This document shows, in pieces, positions 51,944 through 59,417 of a DNA stretch of 64,000 nucleotides. The first letter of the stretch is position 1, and each line of letters opens with the position of its first letter. Source of the DNA: Dakarella massiliensis (GTDB lineage Bacteria > Pseudomonadota > Gammaproteobacteria > Burkholderiales > Burkholderiaceae_F); the NCBI RefSeq assembly GCF_001182045.1, contig NZ_CVTY01000006.1:186001-250000 (forward strand), written 5' to 3'. The notes beneath the pieces are model-generated. The model was not told the DNA's origin and did not search any database. It saw nothing but the letters and a program-made list of their open reading frames with translations. Both the position numbers and the translations under genes were made by a program.

Positions 51944-52376
51944 CGCTTTCTCCTAAGTGAACTCTGCTGAATACATAACAGCTCTATTCTCGTCCAATTC
52001 CGGCATACCGGCGAAAAAGGTTTTTCTGTCGGCACTTGGTCAGGGAGCGATGCTGAAAAGCCGAGGCTCCCGAAAAAAGAAATGCGCTGAAGGAGAAACG
52101 GTATCGCGGAGACTGAAACGGCTTATGCCAACGCCTGCTTCTTCGTGATAACGAAATGCTGAATCCGCTCCGCGATCCGCCGCTCTCCGCCCTGACGGAC
52201 CAGCGTATCGCGGTACCGGATATAGTTGTCAGACACGATGCCGCGGCCAGACTCTTCCATGACGGGCGCGGCGCGGCAATAGTGGTCGTCTGCTGCGGTG
52301 TCATCGTTACTCGGCCTCTGAGCAATCCATTGTTAAGGCGCAGATTTATTCAGAGAGTCAGTAACGGCTCTCTTAC
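51944..52376. other. Intergenic region containing a gene remnant
   Basis: Left of 52123 nothing is supported. 52123-52332 is a truncated NTF2-like coding remnant. Confidence 0.5.
52123..52332 (-). pseudogene. C-terminal fragment of an NTF2/SnoaL-like protein
   Basis: The open frame begins directly after a TAA (52333-52335) without a start codon. It reads CRAAPVMEESGRGIVSDNYI, then YRDTLVRQGGERRIAERIQH, and ends with a short tail at the TAA at 52123. The pattern of strand, Y.D.LVR..G.WRIAERI, is the usual C-terminus of nuclear transport factor 2-like proteins. The N-terminal half is missing, so this is a decayed gene. An ATG inside it at the VMEE position could start a peptide of about 46 residues, which is unlikely to fold. 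Confidence 0.6.
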
Positions 52377-53264
52377 TTATGACCTTCTGGCCCGGGTCAC
52401 AATCCAGGCCCCGCTGATGACCAGAGCGGCCGCGAGAGGCTTGTCCCAGCTGAACGAGTCCTGCCCCGCCGCGATGGCCGCGACGGATGCCACAATGGGC
52501 TGCAGGTTGTAGTACACGCTCACCGTCGTCGCCTGAAGCTTTCTGAGCGCCACGGGCAATAGGAAATAGCCGATCGCGGTAGAGAAAATGACGATATAGG
52601 CAAAAAGAAGCGCGCCCTGCGTAAAGAAGCCACCGTTCAGCAGCGGTTCTTCCGGGATGGCCTTAAAGCCGAATGGCAGAAGCATGAGTGACGTAAAGAG
52701 AAAGAGCCACTTCATGATGGTTGCCGCACGATACTTCTGCGCGACAGCGCCCGAAATCATGAGATAAACGGCATATCCCGCCACGCTTAAAAAGGCATAG
52801 AGAAGACCGAGCAGATTATTTCGCCCGCCCGTGCCGAAACCGGCGCCAAGCACCACCACGAGAGCCCCGGCCACACCCAGCGTCACGCCGAGCCCCTTTT
52901 TTGCCGTGATTTTTTCACGGTGAAGCGCGGCAGACATCAAAAGCACGATCACCGGACTCAGCGCGACCACCATCGCGTAGTTAACGGGCGAAGTCTCCTC
53001 CATGCTCAGGGCAAAGAGGAACTGGCTCGCGATAAAACCGAGAAAGGCACCCGCCGCGATAATGGCAAGATCGCGGCCAGCCACTTTTTCACGCGGCAGA
53101 AAGAAACTGGCTGTCCAGAAAATCACCGCAACCGACAAAGCTCTGAGCAGCGTGTATCCAATGGGATCCAGCCAGGAGCTCAGGAGTTCCTTCGTCACCG
53201 GGATACTCAGTCCGAAAAAGAGATTGGAAAGAAAGGCCGCTATATGACCGATAAGGGCACTCAT
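52377..53264 (-). CDS. DMT/EamA-family transporter
   Basis: The membrane protein has about 295 residues and ten helices in two EamA repeats (about residues 5-135 and 150-290). Typical phrases are PVTKELLSSWLDPIGYTLLR after helix 1, MEETSPVNYAMVVALSPVIV, and the second repeat end LQATTVSVYYNLQPIVASVA. GGAGG lies four bases before the ATG at 53264. It follows the flavodoxin gene by 13 bases on the same strand and is probably co-transcribed under the LysR operator at 53954-53968. The exported solute is unknown. Confidence 0.88.
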   Translation of the reverse strand: MSALIGHIAAFLSNLFFGLSIPVTKELLSSWLDPIGYTLLRALSVAVIFWTASFFLPREKVAGRDLAIIAAGAFLGFIASQFLFALSMEETSPVNYAMVVALSPVIVLLMSAALHREKITAKKGLGVTLGVAGALVVVLGAGFGTGGRNNLLGLLYAFLSVAGYAVYLMISGAVAQKYRAATIMKWLFLFTSLMLLPFGFKAIPEEPLLNGGFFTQGALLFAYIVIFSTAIGYFLLPVALRKLQATTVSVYYNLQPIVASVAAIAAGQDSFSWDKPLAAALVISGAWIVTRARRS

Positions 53265-53277
53265 GACGCCTCCGACC

Positions 53278-53870
53278 TCAGAGCCTGAGAGACCTGGCCC
53301 AGCGGAAAATTTCATCCGTTGACTCATCAACAGCCGTGCCGCGCACAGCAAGCCCCGCGGTAACTGAAGCCCTGGGCTGGGCACGCGCGCAGTCCTGCGC
53401 GCTGCTCCCCAGGCCGCTTCCGCCGTGCGTCGCGAACATCACGACCTTTTTGCCGGCAAGGTCAGCCTGCTCGATGAAATCCATCACGACCGCGGCATCT
53501 TTCCCCACCAGATCGGGTGACCGATCAGAACCGCGCAGTAAGCCGAGAAGTCCGGCAGCGGATTTTTGATCGCGGAACGAGCCTCCTTCGCGAGCTCAGC
53601 CCGAGCCACTTTCGTAGTTTCGCGGTAGTCAGCCGGGTACGGCTTCACGGTTTCTATTTCGTAGAGATCGCCGCCGATGGTCCTTTGGATCACGCGGGCC
53701 ATACGCGCCGTGTTGCCCGTCTGAAGCACACGGGTCGTGCCGTCCCACCAGTTTTCTCCCTTGCGGGAGTAATAAACGATCAGAATTTTTCCCTTGGGCG
53801 CCTCCTTCGCCTTGACCGCGGAGATGGCTGCAAGCGAAGAAAGCGAAAGGATCAGTTGACGGCGCTGCAT
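53278..53870 (-). pseudogene. Exported flavodoxin-like gene with a -1 frameshift
   Basis: The gene starts at 53870 (MQRRQLILSLSSLAAISAVK, a signal peptide) and carries flavodoxin sequence up to IGHPIWWGK, then stops at once as MPRS. In the -1 frame the protein continues without gap as GKDAAVVMDFIEQADLAGKK and VVMFATHGGSGLGSS to the stop at 53278. Together they make a complete flavodoxin of about 197 residues. The frames cross exactly at GGGAAAG (plus strand 53499-53505), a slippery heptamer. It is either an indel mutation, a sequencing error, or frameshifting. The product would resemble the intact gene at 21824. Confidence 0.75.
53499..53505 (-). other. Slippery heptamer G-GGA-AAG at the frameshift
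   Basis: In the upstream reading frame the codons are GGA AAG preceded by G, which is the X XXY YYZ pattern. Slipping back one base gives GGG AAA and joins the two halves of the flavodoxin. The same heptamer serves the phage lambda G-T tail frameshift. Confidence 0.55.
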
Positions 53871-53953
53871 GGAAAATTCCCCCTGTGAATTAATGCAGGG
53901 GGAATCTTACGAAGGGGCCGTTTATGCACCAATCTCAAAAATTAGCAATTCGA

Positions 53954-53968
53954 ATAAGCGAATCTTAT
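53954..53968. promoter_or_regulatory. LysR-type operator ATAAG-N5-CTTAT before the flavodoxin gene
   Basis: The dyad ATAAG (53954-53958) / CTTAT (53964-53968) lies 84 bp before the flavodoxin start, at the 3' end of the lysR gene. It is the same as the site at 54887-54901. Confidence 0.6.
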
Positions 53969-54867
53969 TAATCGCTCTTTACGTCTTCAGAAAACAGGTC
54001 AGCCAAAATGGCGGAAAAGTCCGTGATGACCTGGCTCGTATTGTTCTTCAGCCAAAACGCGCAGAAATTGCGCTTCACCGGCTTGTCGTCCTTAAAAAAC
54101 GGGATCCGTTTCAAAAACGACGCCGCTACGGGTTCCGGTTCTCCTTCCGCGGGGAAAAATCCCTGCCCGGCGGCCGCCATCAGGCGGGCTTCCTCCGCGT
54201 TATCCGCGAAGAGGAAACTCCCTGAGAAACCGAGCAGCTCCCGGTAAAAGCTCTTTTCCGAGTCGCGCTGGCCGACACCGGCAACCAGGATGCAGGGCTT
54301 ATCAGGCAGAGTCGCCGCGCGGAAGCTCGACGCTTCCCCGGGACTGTATTGCGGCGCGCACTCGATATACACCGCGGGAGAAGAAAGCACGAGATTCTCA
54401 TACTCGTCAGAAAAGGCTCTGCGCTGATCGCTCAATGCAAAGTCGATCTTGCCCGACTTCAGCATCTCGTAGATTTCCTCATGGCTCCCGCTCGCGATAT
54501 CAAACTCAACCCCCGGGTTCATTTTCGCGTATCGGGTTATCGCTTCATAAAGCTCACTCCCGCGGTAGGAAAGCAGAAACCCCAAACGGATCACGCGTTT
54601 TTTGCTGTGGGATATACGAACGGTTTCACGCCGCAGGGCCTCGGTTTCCGTGATGAGCTGCCTCGCCCGCACGGCCAGATACTCTCCCGCGCGGGTTAAG
54701 GTAAAGGTACGGTTATTGCGGATGATGAGCTGAACCGAGAGGTCTTCTTCCAGCGCCTTGATCTGCTGCGATACAGCCGACTGCGATATGCCGAGCGTAT
54801 AAGCCGCTTCGGTAAAACTTCCGAGTTCGGCCACCGTCGCGAAATAATTGAGCTGCTTCAGCAGCAT
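53968..54867 (-). CDS. LysR-family regulator of the SDR and flavodoxin genes
   Basis: The 299-residue protein has the helix-turn-helix GSFTEAAYTLGISQSAVSQQ (about residues 16-35), followed by IKALEEDLSVQLIIRNNRTF. The effector domain begins near KRVIRLGFLLSYRGSELYE. GGAGG precedes the start. It is divergent from the SDR gene and upstream of the flavodoxin and DMT genes. Identical dyads at 53954 and 54887 suggest that it controls both flanks as well as itself. Confidence 0.9.
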   Translation of the reverse strand: MLLKQLNYFATVAELGSFTEAAYTLGISQSAVSQQIKALEEDLSVQLIIRNNRTFTLTRAGEYLAVRARQLITETEALRRETVRISHSKKRVIRLGFLLSYRGSELYEAITRYAKMNPGVEFDIASGSHEEIYEMLKSGKIDFALSDQRRAFSDEYENLVLSSPAVYIECAPQYSPGEASSFRAATLPDKPCILVAGVGQRDSEKSFYRELLGFSGSFLFADNAEEARLMAAAGQGFFPAEGEPEPVAASFLKRIPFFKDDKPVKRNFCAFWLKNNTSQVITDFSAILADLFSEDVKSD

Positions 54868-54886
54868 AAATGTTCCTCCAGGCTCG

Positions 54887-54901
54887 ATAAGAATTACTTA
54901 T
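54887..54901. promoter_or_regulatory. LysR-type operator ATAAG-N5-CTTAT between lysR and SDR
   Basis: The 15-bp dyad contains the T-N11-A core of LysR sites. It lies 20 bp before the lysR start and 100 bp before the SDR start, the standard position for activation of one gene and autorepression of the other. Confidence 0.65.
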
Positions 54902-55000
54902 TCGAAATAATAATAAATAAAATTGTTCCTGCCGTCCCGCCTTTTTAGAATTCTTCCTATCGAATACAGGCGCTCAGCGCGCCGCTATTAGGAAGAGGAA

Positions 55001-55834
55001 ATGGCTAAAACCTGGATGATTACCGGTGTTTCAAGCGGCTTTGGCCGTGAAATGACTGAACAGCTTCTTTCGGCAGGTGACCGTGTCATCGGCACCGTCC
55101 GCTCCACGGAGAAGGTTGCCGACCTGATTCAAAAGTACCCGGACACATTTGACTGCGTGATTCTGGATGTCACGGACGCCGTCAAGGTGACTGAAAAAGT
55201 GAACGAAGCCGCCGCGAAGCACGGCCGCATCGATGTTTATGTGAGCAACGCCGGCTACGGCCTCTTTGGGGCAGCTGAAGAACTGTCCCTTGATGAAATC
55301 GACCGCATCCTCAACACGAATCTGCGTGGTTCGATCGCCTTCATCCGCGCCGCGATCCCGCATCTGCGCAAACAGGGCGGCGGACGAATCATCCAGATAT
55401 CGTCCTACGGCGGACAGGTCGCCTACCCCGGAAATTCTCTCTACCACGCCACCAAGTTCGGCATTGAAGGTTTCTGTGAATCCGTTGCCCAGGAGGTCGC
55501 CCCCTTCGGGATTGACGTTACCATCGTCGAACCGGGCGGAGCGCGCACGGAATTCCGTTACGGTTCGGCCCGCGTTGCCAAACTGATGCCGGAGTATGAC
55601 GGCTCCGCGACGCATGCGTTCCTGAAGATGCTGGATCCGAAAAACGGACTGGCTCCGGGAGACCCCGCCAAGATGGCCGCACGCATCATTGAATCCGCGG
55701 AAACCGAGAAACCCCTTTTGCACATGGTGCTCGGGTCTCAGGCTCTGAAGGCTACGATCGCTACGCTCCAAAAGCGCCTTGCCGAATACGAAACGGAGAC
55801 GGAACTGGCGGCTTCTACGGACATCGTCGAGTAA
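55001..55834 (+). CDS. Short-chain dehydrogenase/reductase (classical SDR)
   Basis: The 277-residue NAD(P)-dependent oxidoreductase has the nucleotide motif MITGVSSGFGREM (TGxxxGxG, about residues 6-18), NAG in VYVSNAGYGLFG, catalytic Ser in IIQISSYGGQ, and YxxxK in LYHATKFGIEG. A basic residue after the first strand (TVRSTEK) favours NADPH. The substrate is unknown. GAAGAGG precedes the start. It is controlled by the divergent LysR gene. The heptamer array B and a terminator follow. Confidence 0.92.
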   Translation: MAKTWMITGVSSGFGREMTEQLLSAGDRVIGTVRSTEKVADLIQKYPDTFDCVILDVTDAVKVTEKVNEAAAKHGRIDVYVSNAGYGLFGAAEELSLDEIDRILNTNLRGSIAFIRAAIPHLRKQGGGRIIQISSYGGQVAYPGNSLYHATKFGIEGFCESVAQEVAPFGIDVTIVEPGGARTEFRYGSARVAKLMPEYDGSATHAFLKMLDPKNGLAPGDPAKMAARIIESAETEKPLLHMVLGSQALKATIATLQKRLAEYETETELAASTDIVE

Positions 55835-55925
55835 TCCAGGACCCTGGTTTCACAATTGCCAGGGGAAACCGGCTCTGACCTCTGCGGGGGCCTTAAACGC
55901 GGAACTTCTTTCCGGACCTCCTATG

Positions 55926-55983
55926 TTCATAGCTCCTCATAGGAAATATGGTTTTTCTGATAGCTGCTATCAGAATCTATTAA
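55926..55983. repeat. Heptamer array B, five units on a 10/21-bp register
   Basis: Units begin at 55926 (TTCATAG), 55936 (CTCATAG), 55957 (CTGATAG), 55967 (CTATCAG) and 55977 (CTATTAA). The middle gap is 21 bp, about two helical turns. The last two units with their spacer (CTATCAGAATCTATTAA) are identical to those of array A. Confidence 0.7.
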
Positions 55984-56005
55984 GAGCCGATCCAATACCG
56001 CGAAA

Positions 56006-56041
56006 AAAAGAAGCGCGCCTCGCAGGCGCGCTTCTTTTTCT
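56006..56041 (+). terminator. SDR terminator
   Basis: AAGAAGCGCGCC pairs perfectly with GGCGCGCTTCTT across a 5-base loop and is followed by TTTC. The upstream A-run makes it effective in both directions. Confidence 0.88.
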
Positions 56042-56247
56042 GTTACTGAAGGAAGGTCAAAGGGAGAGAAAAGCGCTGTCCTTCAGAGGAGGAACATCAG
56101 CCGGAAACTGATCCGGTTCCTCACGCGGCCTGGAATGACCAGACTCAAGAGGGTGCCGCGGGAGGAACCGGGAGAGAGATCTGAGCAGCTGCTGTTCTGG
56201 AATTGTGTTCTCAGCTGTCAGCGATCAGATCCTGGCTGAAGACCGGC

Positions 56248-56781
56248 TTACTTCTGAGCCGGACGGTTGTGGCCGAAGAAGCGGAGATAACCCAGATCCT
56301 TCGCCTTGCCGGTGAGGCGCTCGAGGATCTTACGCATGATCGCGGTCTTCTCACCCTTGTCCTTGATGATGCGGATGGGGCCTGAAGCGATAGCGGAGAC
56401 GAAGTCAACGGAAAGCTTCGGCTGATTCGTACGGTCCTGAGCGATCCAGCAGATCGAGCCGCGGGGGTTCTGCTGAATGTCGGCGTTCCGGCGGCCGTCG
56501 CCCATGCCAGCGCCGTGGAAGTAGATCTTCCCGTCCAGCAGAATCGGAGTGATCGGCACACCGTAGGGTTCACCGGTGCCGTCTGCGAGCGACAGCACAG
56601 CGTGATCCGTGCGGCGGATGACGTCGAGCGTCTCTTCACGCGTCAGAGCGAACTTCTGGTTCCGCATCGGCATGTCTTTCGTGTTCTTCGCGGGATCCAG
56701 GGCGAAAGCGGAATTGGCGGCAGGAGCGAGAACGGCAAGAGCGGCAATGCTCATCAGGCTGCGGCGGGAAAGATTGGTCAT
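56248..56781 (-). CDS. Tat-exported PNPOx-like FMN protein (NimA-type split barrel)
   Basis: The protein has about 177 residues. A twin-arginine signal (LSRRSLMSIAALAVLAPAA, cleavage near AFA) leads to a split-barrel flavin-binding domain: MRNQKFALTREETLDVIRR, AVLSLADGTGEPYGVPITP, KIYFHGAGMGDGRRNADI and NPRGSICWI. This pattern is that of NimA-like nitroimidazole reductase and related pyridoxamine 5'-phosphate oxidase-like proteins, which are normally cytosolic. GGAGAG precedes the start at 56781. The function in the periplasm is unknown. Confidence 0.82.
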   Translation of the reverse strand: MTNLSRRSLMSIAALAVLAPAANSAFALDPAKNTKDMPMRNQKFALTREETLDVIRRTDHAVLSLADGTGEPYGVPITPILLDGKIYFHGAGMGDGRRNADIQQNPRGSICWIAQDRTNQPKLSVDFVSAIASGPIRIIKDKGEKTAIMRKILERLTGKAKDLGYLRFFGHNRPAQK

Positions 56782-56944
56782 TTTTATTCTCTCCAAATGG
56801 TTTCAGGTATTTAGCGGAGGAGTGTTCTCCTTCCGCCTGAGTCCAATGTAGGAAAAACACTTCCGTTCCTCAAACCTGAGGCTTATGATAGAGTGCTGAA
56901 AAGATCGATATCAGTTCCTCTTTTATCGATAGGAGAAGAGTGCC

Positions 56945-57985
56945 ATGGCAGAGGACCGCAGACGCCCGCCGAAATTCAGCACGGAAACCCGGAAGAGTGA
57001 CCCGAGACGCACAAACGACGAGAATTTCGCGTCCTTCATGGGGTTTCTCGATGAGCGGTTTTATGACGTCGACCGTCACGCCTGCCGTGTGAAAAAGGGC
57101 GTCCGCTCGTACACCTACTCGCTTCACCTCGTGCGGTGCGGGGTGGCGCGCCTTGCCTCGTTCGAAACCGACGCGATGACGCTTCGCTACAGCATCCGGA
57201 AGAACCGCTACCACAGCTTCATTAAACTCATGATGCCGACATCCGGCACGTTCACGATCACGGTGAACGGCGTCCGGACCGTGAAGCTTGCGCCGGGCGA
57301 AGCCCTGCTCTTTGACCCCACGGAAGACATCACATACGCCGCGGTGAAGGATACGAAGGGGATCTCGCTTCTCGTCGCGAGCAACTACTTCCACGCGCGC
57401 ACCCGCTTTCAGGCGGCGCTTTTCAAGGTGCTCCCGATCCTCGGGAAAACGGCGCGCGAGCGCTGTTTCCTCACGGTGCTCCGGGCTGTGCACGATTACC
57501 TGGGCGAAATGACGCCGGAAGAAGCGGAAGACTACTGCGATACGCTCTCCGCTGCCCTTCGCCCTGTGCTTTCTGAAAGCTTCTCGGGGAACGACAAATC
57601 TTTCGCGACACACCAGGATTTCCTTCGAGCCTGCGCGGTCGACGCGATGTATAAGCACATCGCGGATCCCGAAGTCCGCGCGGACGACATCGCGCGCGAA
57701 GTCGGGGTCTCCTCCCGCTATCTCTCGGATCTCTTCCGGAAGACCGGGAATTCCGTCATGAACCGGCTTCTCGCGCTGCGGCTCGAACGCGCCTCAACGC
57801 AGCTCCGAGACGCGGCCTCCAAAGCTTTCACAATCGAAGAGATCGCGAAAAACAATGGCTTCGCGAGCCTCACGCACTTCGGACGGGTATTCAAAAAAAC
57901 GTACGGCGCGACACCAAGCGAATGGCGGAATGCCGAAACCGTCGATACCAGCTTCTCAAAAGATCGAAAGGATGGGGAGTCCTGA
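56945..57985 (+). CDS. AraC-family regulator
   Basis: The 346-residue protein has an N-terminal AraC_binding_2-like cupin half (about residues 40-200, with SFIKLMMPTSGTFTITVNG and LAPGEALLFDPTED) and a C-terminal DNA-binding half with VRADDIAREVGVSSRYLSDL and the signature IAKNNGFASLTHFGRVFKK. GAGAAGAG supports the start. It is divergent from the Tat PNPOx gene with a 160-bp gap, so this gene is the likely regulator of it. Confidence 0.88.
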   Translation: MAEDRRRPPKFSTETRKSDPRRTNDENFASFMGFLDERFYDVDRHACRVKKGVRSYTYSLHLVRCGVARLASFETDAMTLRYSIRKNRYHSFIKLMMPTSGTFTITVNGVRTVKLAPGEALLFDPTEDITYAAVKDTKGISLLVASNYFHARTRFQAALFKVLPILGKTARERCFLTVLRAVHDYLGEMTPEEAEDYCDTLSAALRPVLSESFSGNDKSFATHQDFLRACAVDAMYKHIADPEVRADDIAREVGVSSRYLSDLFRKTGNSVMNRLLALRLERASTQLRDAASKAFTIEEIAKNNGFASLTHFGRVFKKTYGATPSEWRNAETVDTSFSKDRKDGES

Positions 57986-58192
57986 AACGGACGCGCTTCT
58001 GGTGCAGCGGAAACCGTACCTCAAGCGATGGTTTCCGCTTGATTTTTATCGGTACGCTTTCCGTTATATCGGGATTGACCTCACAAAGACCCCCATATCT
58101 TGCGGTTTCCGGTGGATTTCCGTGATTTCTCGGATTCCGATTGTTCTCTCCTGCAGCAGCTGAGAGAGAAAGCCCCCCTCAGTTTCATGAAG

Positions 58193-58505
58193 ATCCCCGG
58201 TTCCCGGGCGTCTTCAGGAGTTTTCTGCCTTTTTTCGCTGTTATAACGTTTACCGTACCCAACGAGGGAAAACCGCTGTTTTCTTCCTCTTTTTCTGATA
58301 GCAGCTGATAGTTCCTCATAGGAACTCATAGGAACTATCAGAAACTCATAGAAAAAAGAGAATTTCAAAGATTTGAAGAGCAATGATCGCGGGATCGGCG
58401 GGGTTCCAGAGGCTCCGCCCCTCGGATTTCCGCTTTCCAGATATAACGGATACCGTACCTGAGACGCATCAACCCTTGAGGAGATCCCCGGCGGCCGGGC
58501 GTCTT
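58193..58505. repeat. Two paired copies of short REP-like motifs
   Basis: Motif 1, GATCCCCGG..CCGGGCGTCTT, is at 58193-58215 and 58483-58505, and it can fold as a hairpin. Motif 2, TATAACG..TACCGTACC, is at 58243-58260 and 58442-58459. Their order is reversed between the two halves, and array C lies between them. Confidence 0.5.
58295..58351. repeat. Heptamer array C, six units, exact 10-bp period
   Basis: Units begin at 58295 (CTGATAG), 58305 (CTGATAG), 58315 (CTCATAG), 58325 (CTCATAG), 58335 (CTATCAG) and 58345 (CTCATAG), with spacers CAG, TTC, GAA, GAA and AAA. This is the most regular of the three arrays. The larger inverted repeat CTGATAGTTCCT / AGGAACTATCAG runs across it. Confidence 0.8.
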
Positions 58506-58626
58506 AAAGCGGTCAGGTAAACGTTGGTCATGCGTCTGAAAGCGGGATCCGCAGGAGTGGAAACACCCCCAGGGCACGCGAGTCTCCCCGCCTTCCCTCT
58601 CTCCCTCCTCTCCGCTTTTCTCTAGG

Positions 58627-58671
58627 CATTAAAAAAGCGACCCGCTTTTTACACGGATCACTTTTCTCAGT
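58627..58671 (-). terminator. Terminator of the nar operon
   Basis: On the minus strand AAAAGTGATCCG pairs with CGGGTCGCTTTT using two G-U pairs and is followed by TTTTAATG. Confidence 0.75.
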
Positions 58672-58711
58672 TCTTCCCCGGCCTCCCCTTCAGGCCGGGA
58701 TCAGGCAGGTC

Positions 58712-59416
58712 TTAGAGGCTGCCGTTATTGATCACCTTATTCGGGCGGAAGAGGTACTGAAGCGGGGTCGCCACCATATGCATGAGCTTCGTGAACGGGA
58801 AGACGATCACGATCAGGAAGCCAAGCAGAATATGGATCTTGTGGATCAGCGAGGTATCGAGCAGGTGGATCCAGCTATCCGGCTTGAAGATGAAGAGACC
58901 CTGAGCCCAGTGGTCAATCGTCATGTAGGATTCAAGCGGGCTCTGGCTCGTCACGTAGGTGCCGAGAAGACCGGTGAGAATCTGCACGAAGATCAGCACA
59001 ACGATCGCCTTATCCGCGAAGCTGCTGCGGACAGAGACGCGCTCGTTCGTGAAGCGGCGGACCATCATGAGAGTGATGCCGGCCAAAGCGACGATGCCGG
59101 CTGCGCCGCCCATGATGATGGCGAGAAGCCGCTTCGTCTCGTTGCTCATGAGCCAGATGTACAGGGGCTCAGGAGCGAGCAGACCGAAGATGTGGCCGAA
59201 GAACACGCCGATCACGGCAAAGTGAAAGAGCGGGCTGCCCCACTTGATCATCTTGTCGTTCGACAGAAACTGAGTAGAAAGCGCCTGGATCGTCGGGTTC
59301 GCGTGGCGGATACGCCAGATGAGACCCGCGATGAAGATGCCGAACGCGACGTACGGCAGGTAAGCGAACAAGACGCTGTAGATCCACGCGGTGGTGGCTG
59401 AAATTTGCTGTTCCAT
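58712..59416 (-). CDS. narI: Respiratory nitrate reductase gamma subunit NarI
   Basis: The membrane cytochrome b has about 234 residues. It oxidises quinol and passes electrons to NarH. Five membrane helices carry the haem ligands: FGHIFGLL and FHFAVIG in the first half, and SLIHKIHILLGF and FTKLMHMV in the second. I chose the ATG at 59416, two bases before the narJ stop, over an ATG at 59443 inside narJ. It is the last gene of narGHJI and is followed by a terminator. Confidence 0.94.
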   Translation of the reverse strand: MEQQISATTAWIYSVLFAYLPYVAFGIFIAGLIWRIRHANPTIQALSTQFLSNDKMIKWGSPLFHFAVIGVFFGHIFGLLAPEPLYIWLMSNETKRLLAIIMGGAAGIVALAGITLMMVRRFTNERVSVRSSFADKAIVVLIFVQILTGLLGTYVTSQSPLESYMTIDHWAQGLFIFKPDSWIHLLDTSLIHKIHILLGFLIVIVFPFTKLMHMVATPLQYLFRPNKVINNGSL

Positions 59417-59417
59417 T

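Larger units (their letters stand above)
55835..56247. other. Intergenic region between convergent SDR and PNPOx genes
   Basis: It contains heptamer array B (55926-55983) and the SDR terminator (56006-56041). The 200 bp that follow have no supported feature. Confidence 0.5.
57986..58711. other. Long intergenic region with several repeats
   Basis: About 725 bp between convergent genes contains heptamer array C, two copies each of two short repeated motifs, and the nar terminator. No open frame has recognisable content. Confidence 0.5.

Noticed and set aside
50349-58351. CRISPR or iteron interpretation of the heptamer arrays
   Set aside because: Units are only 7 bp with 3-bp spacers, too short for CRISPR. 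No cas genes or replication initiator gene lie nearby, and the units occur in both orientations.
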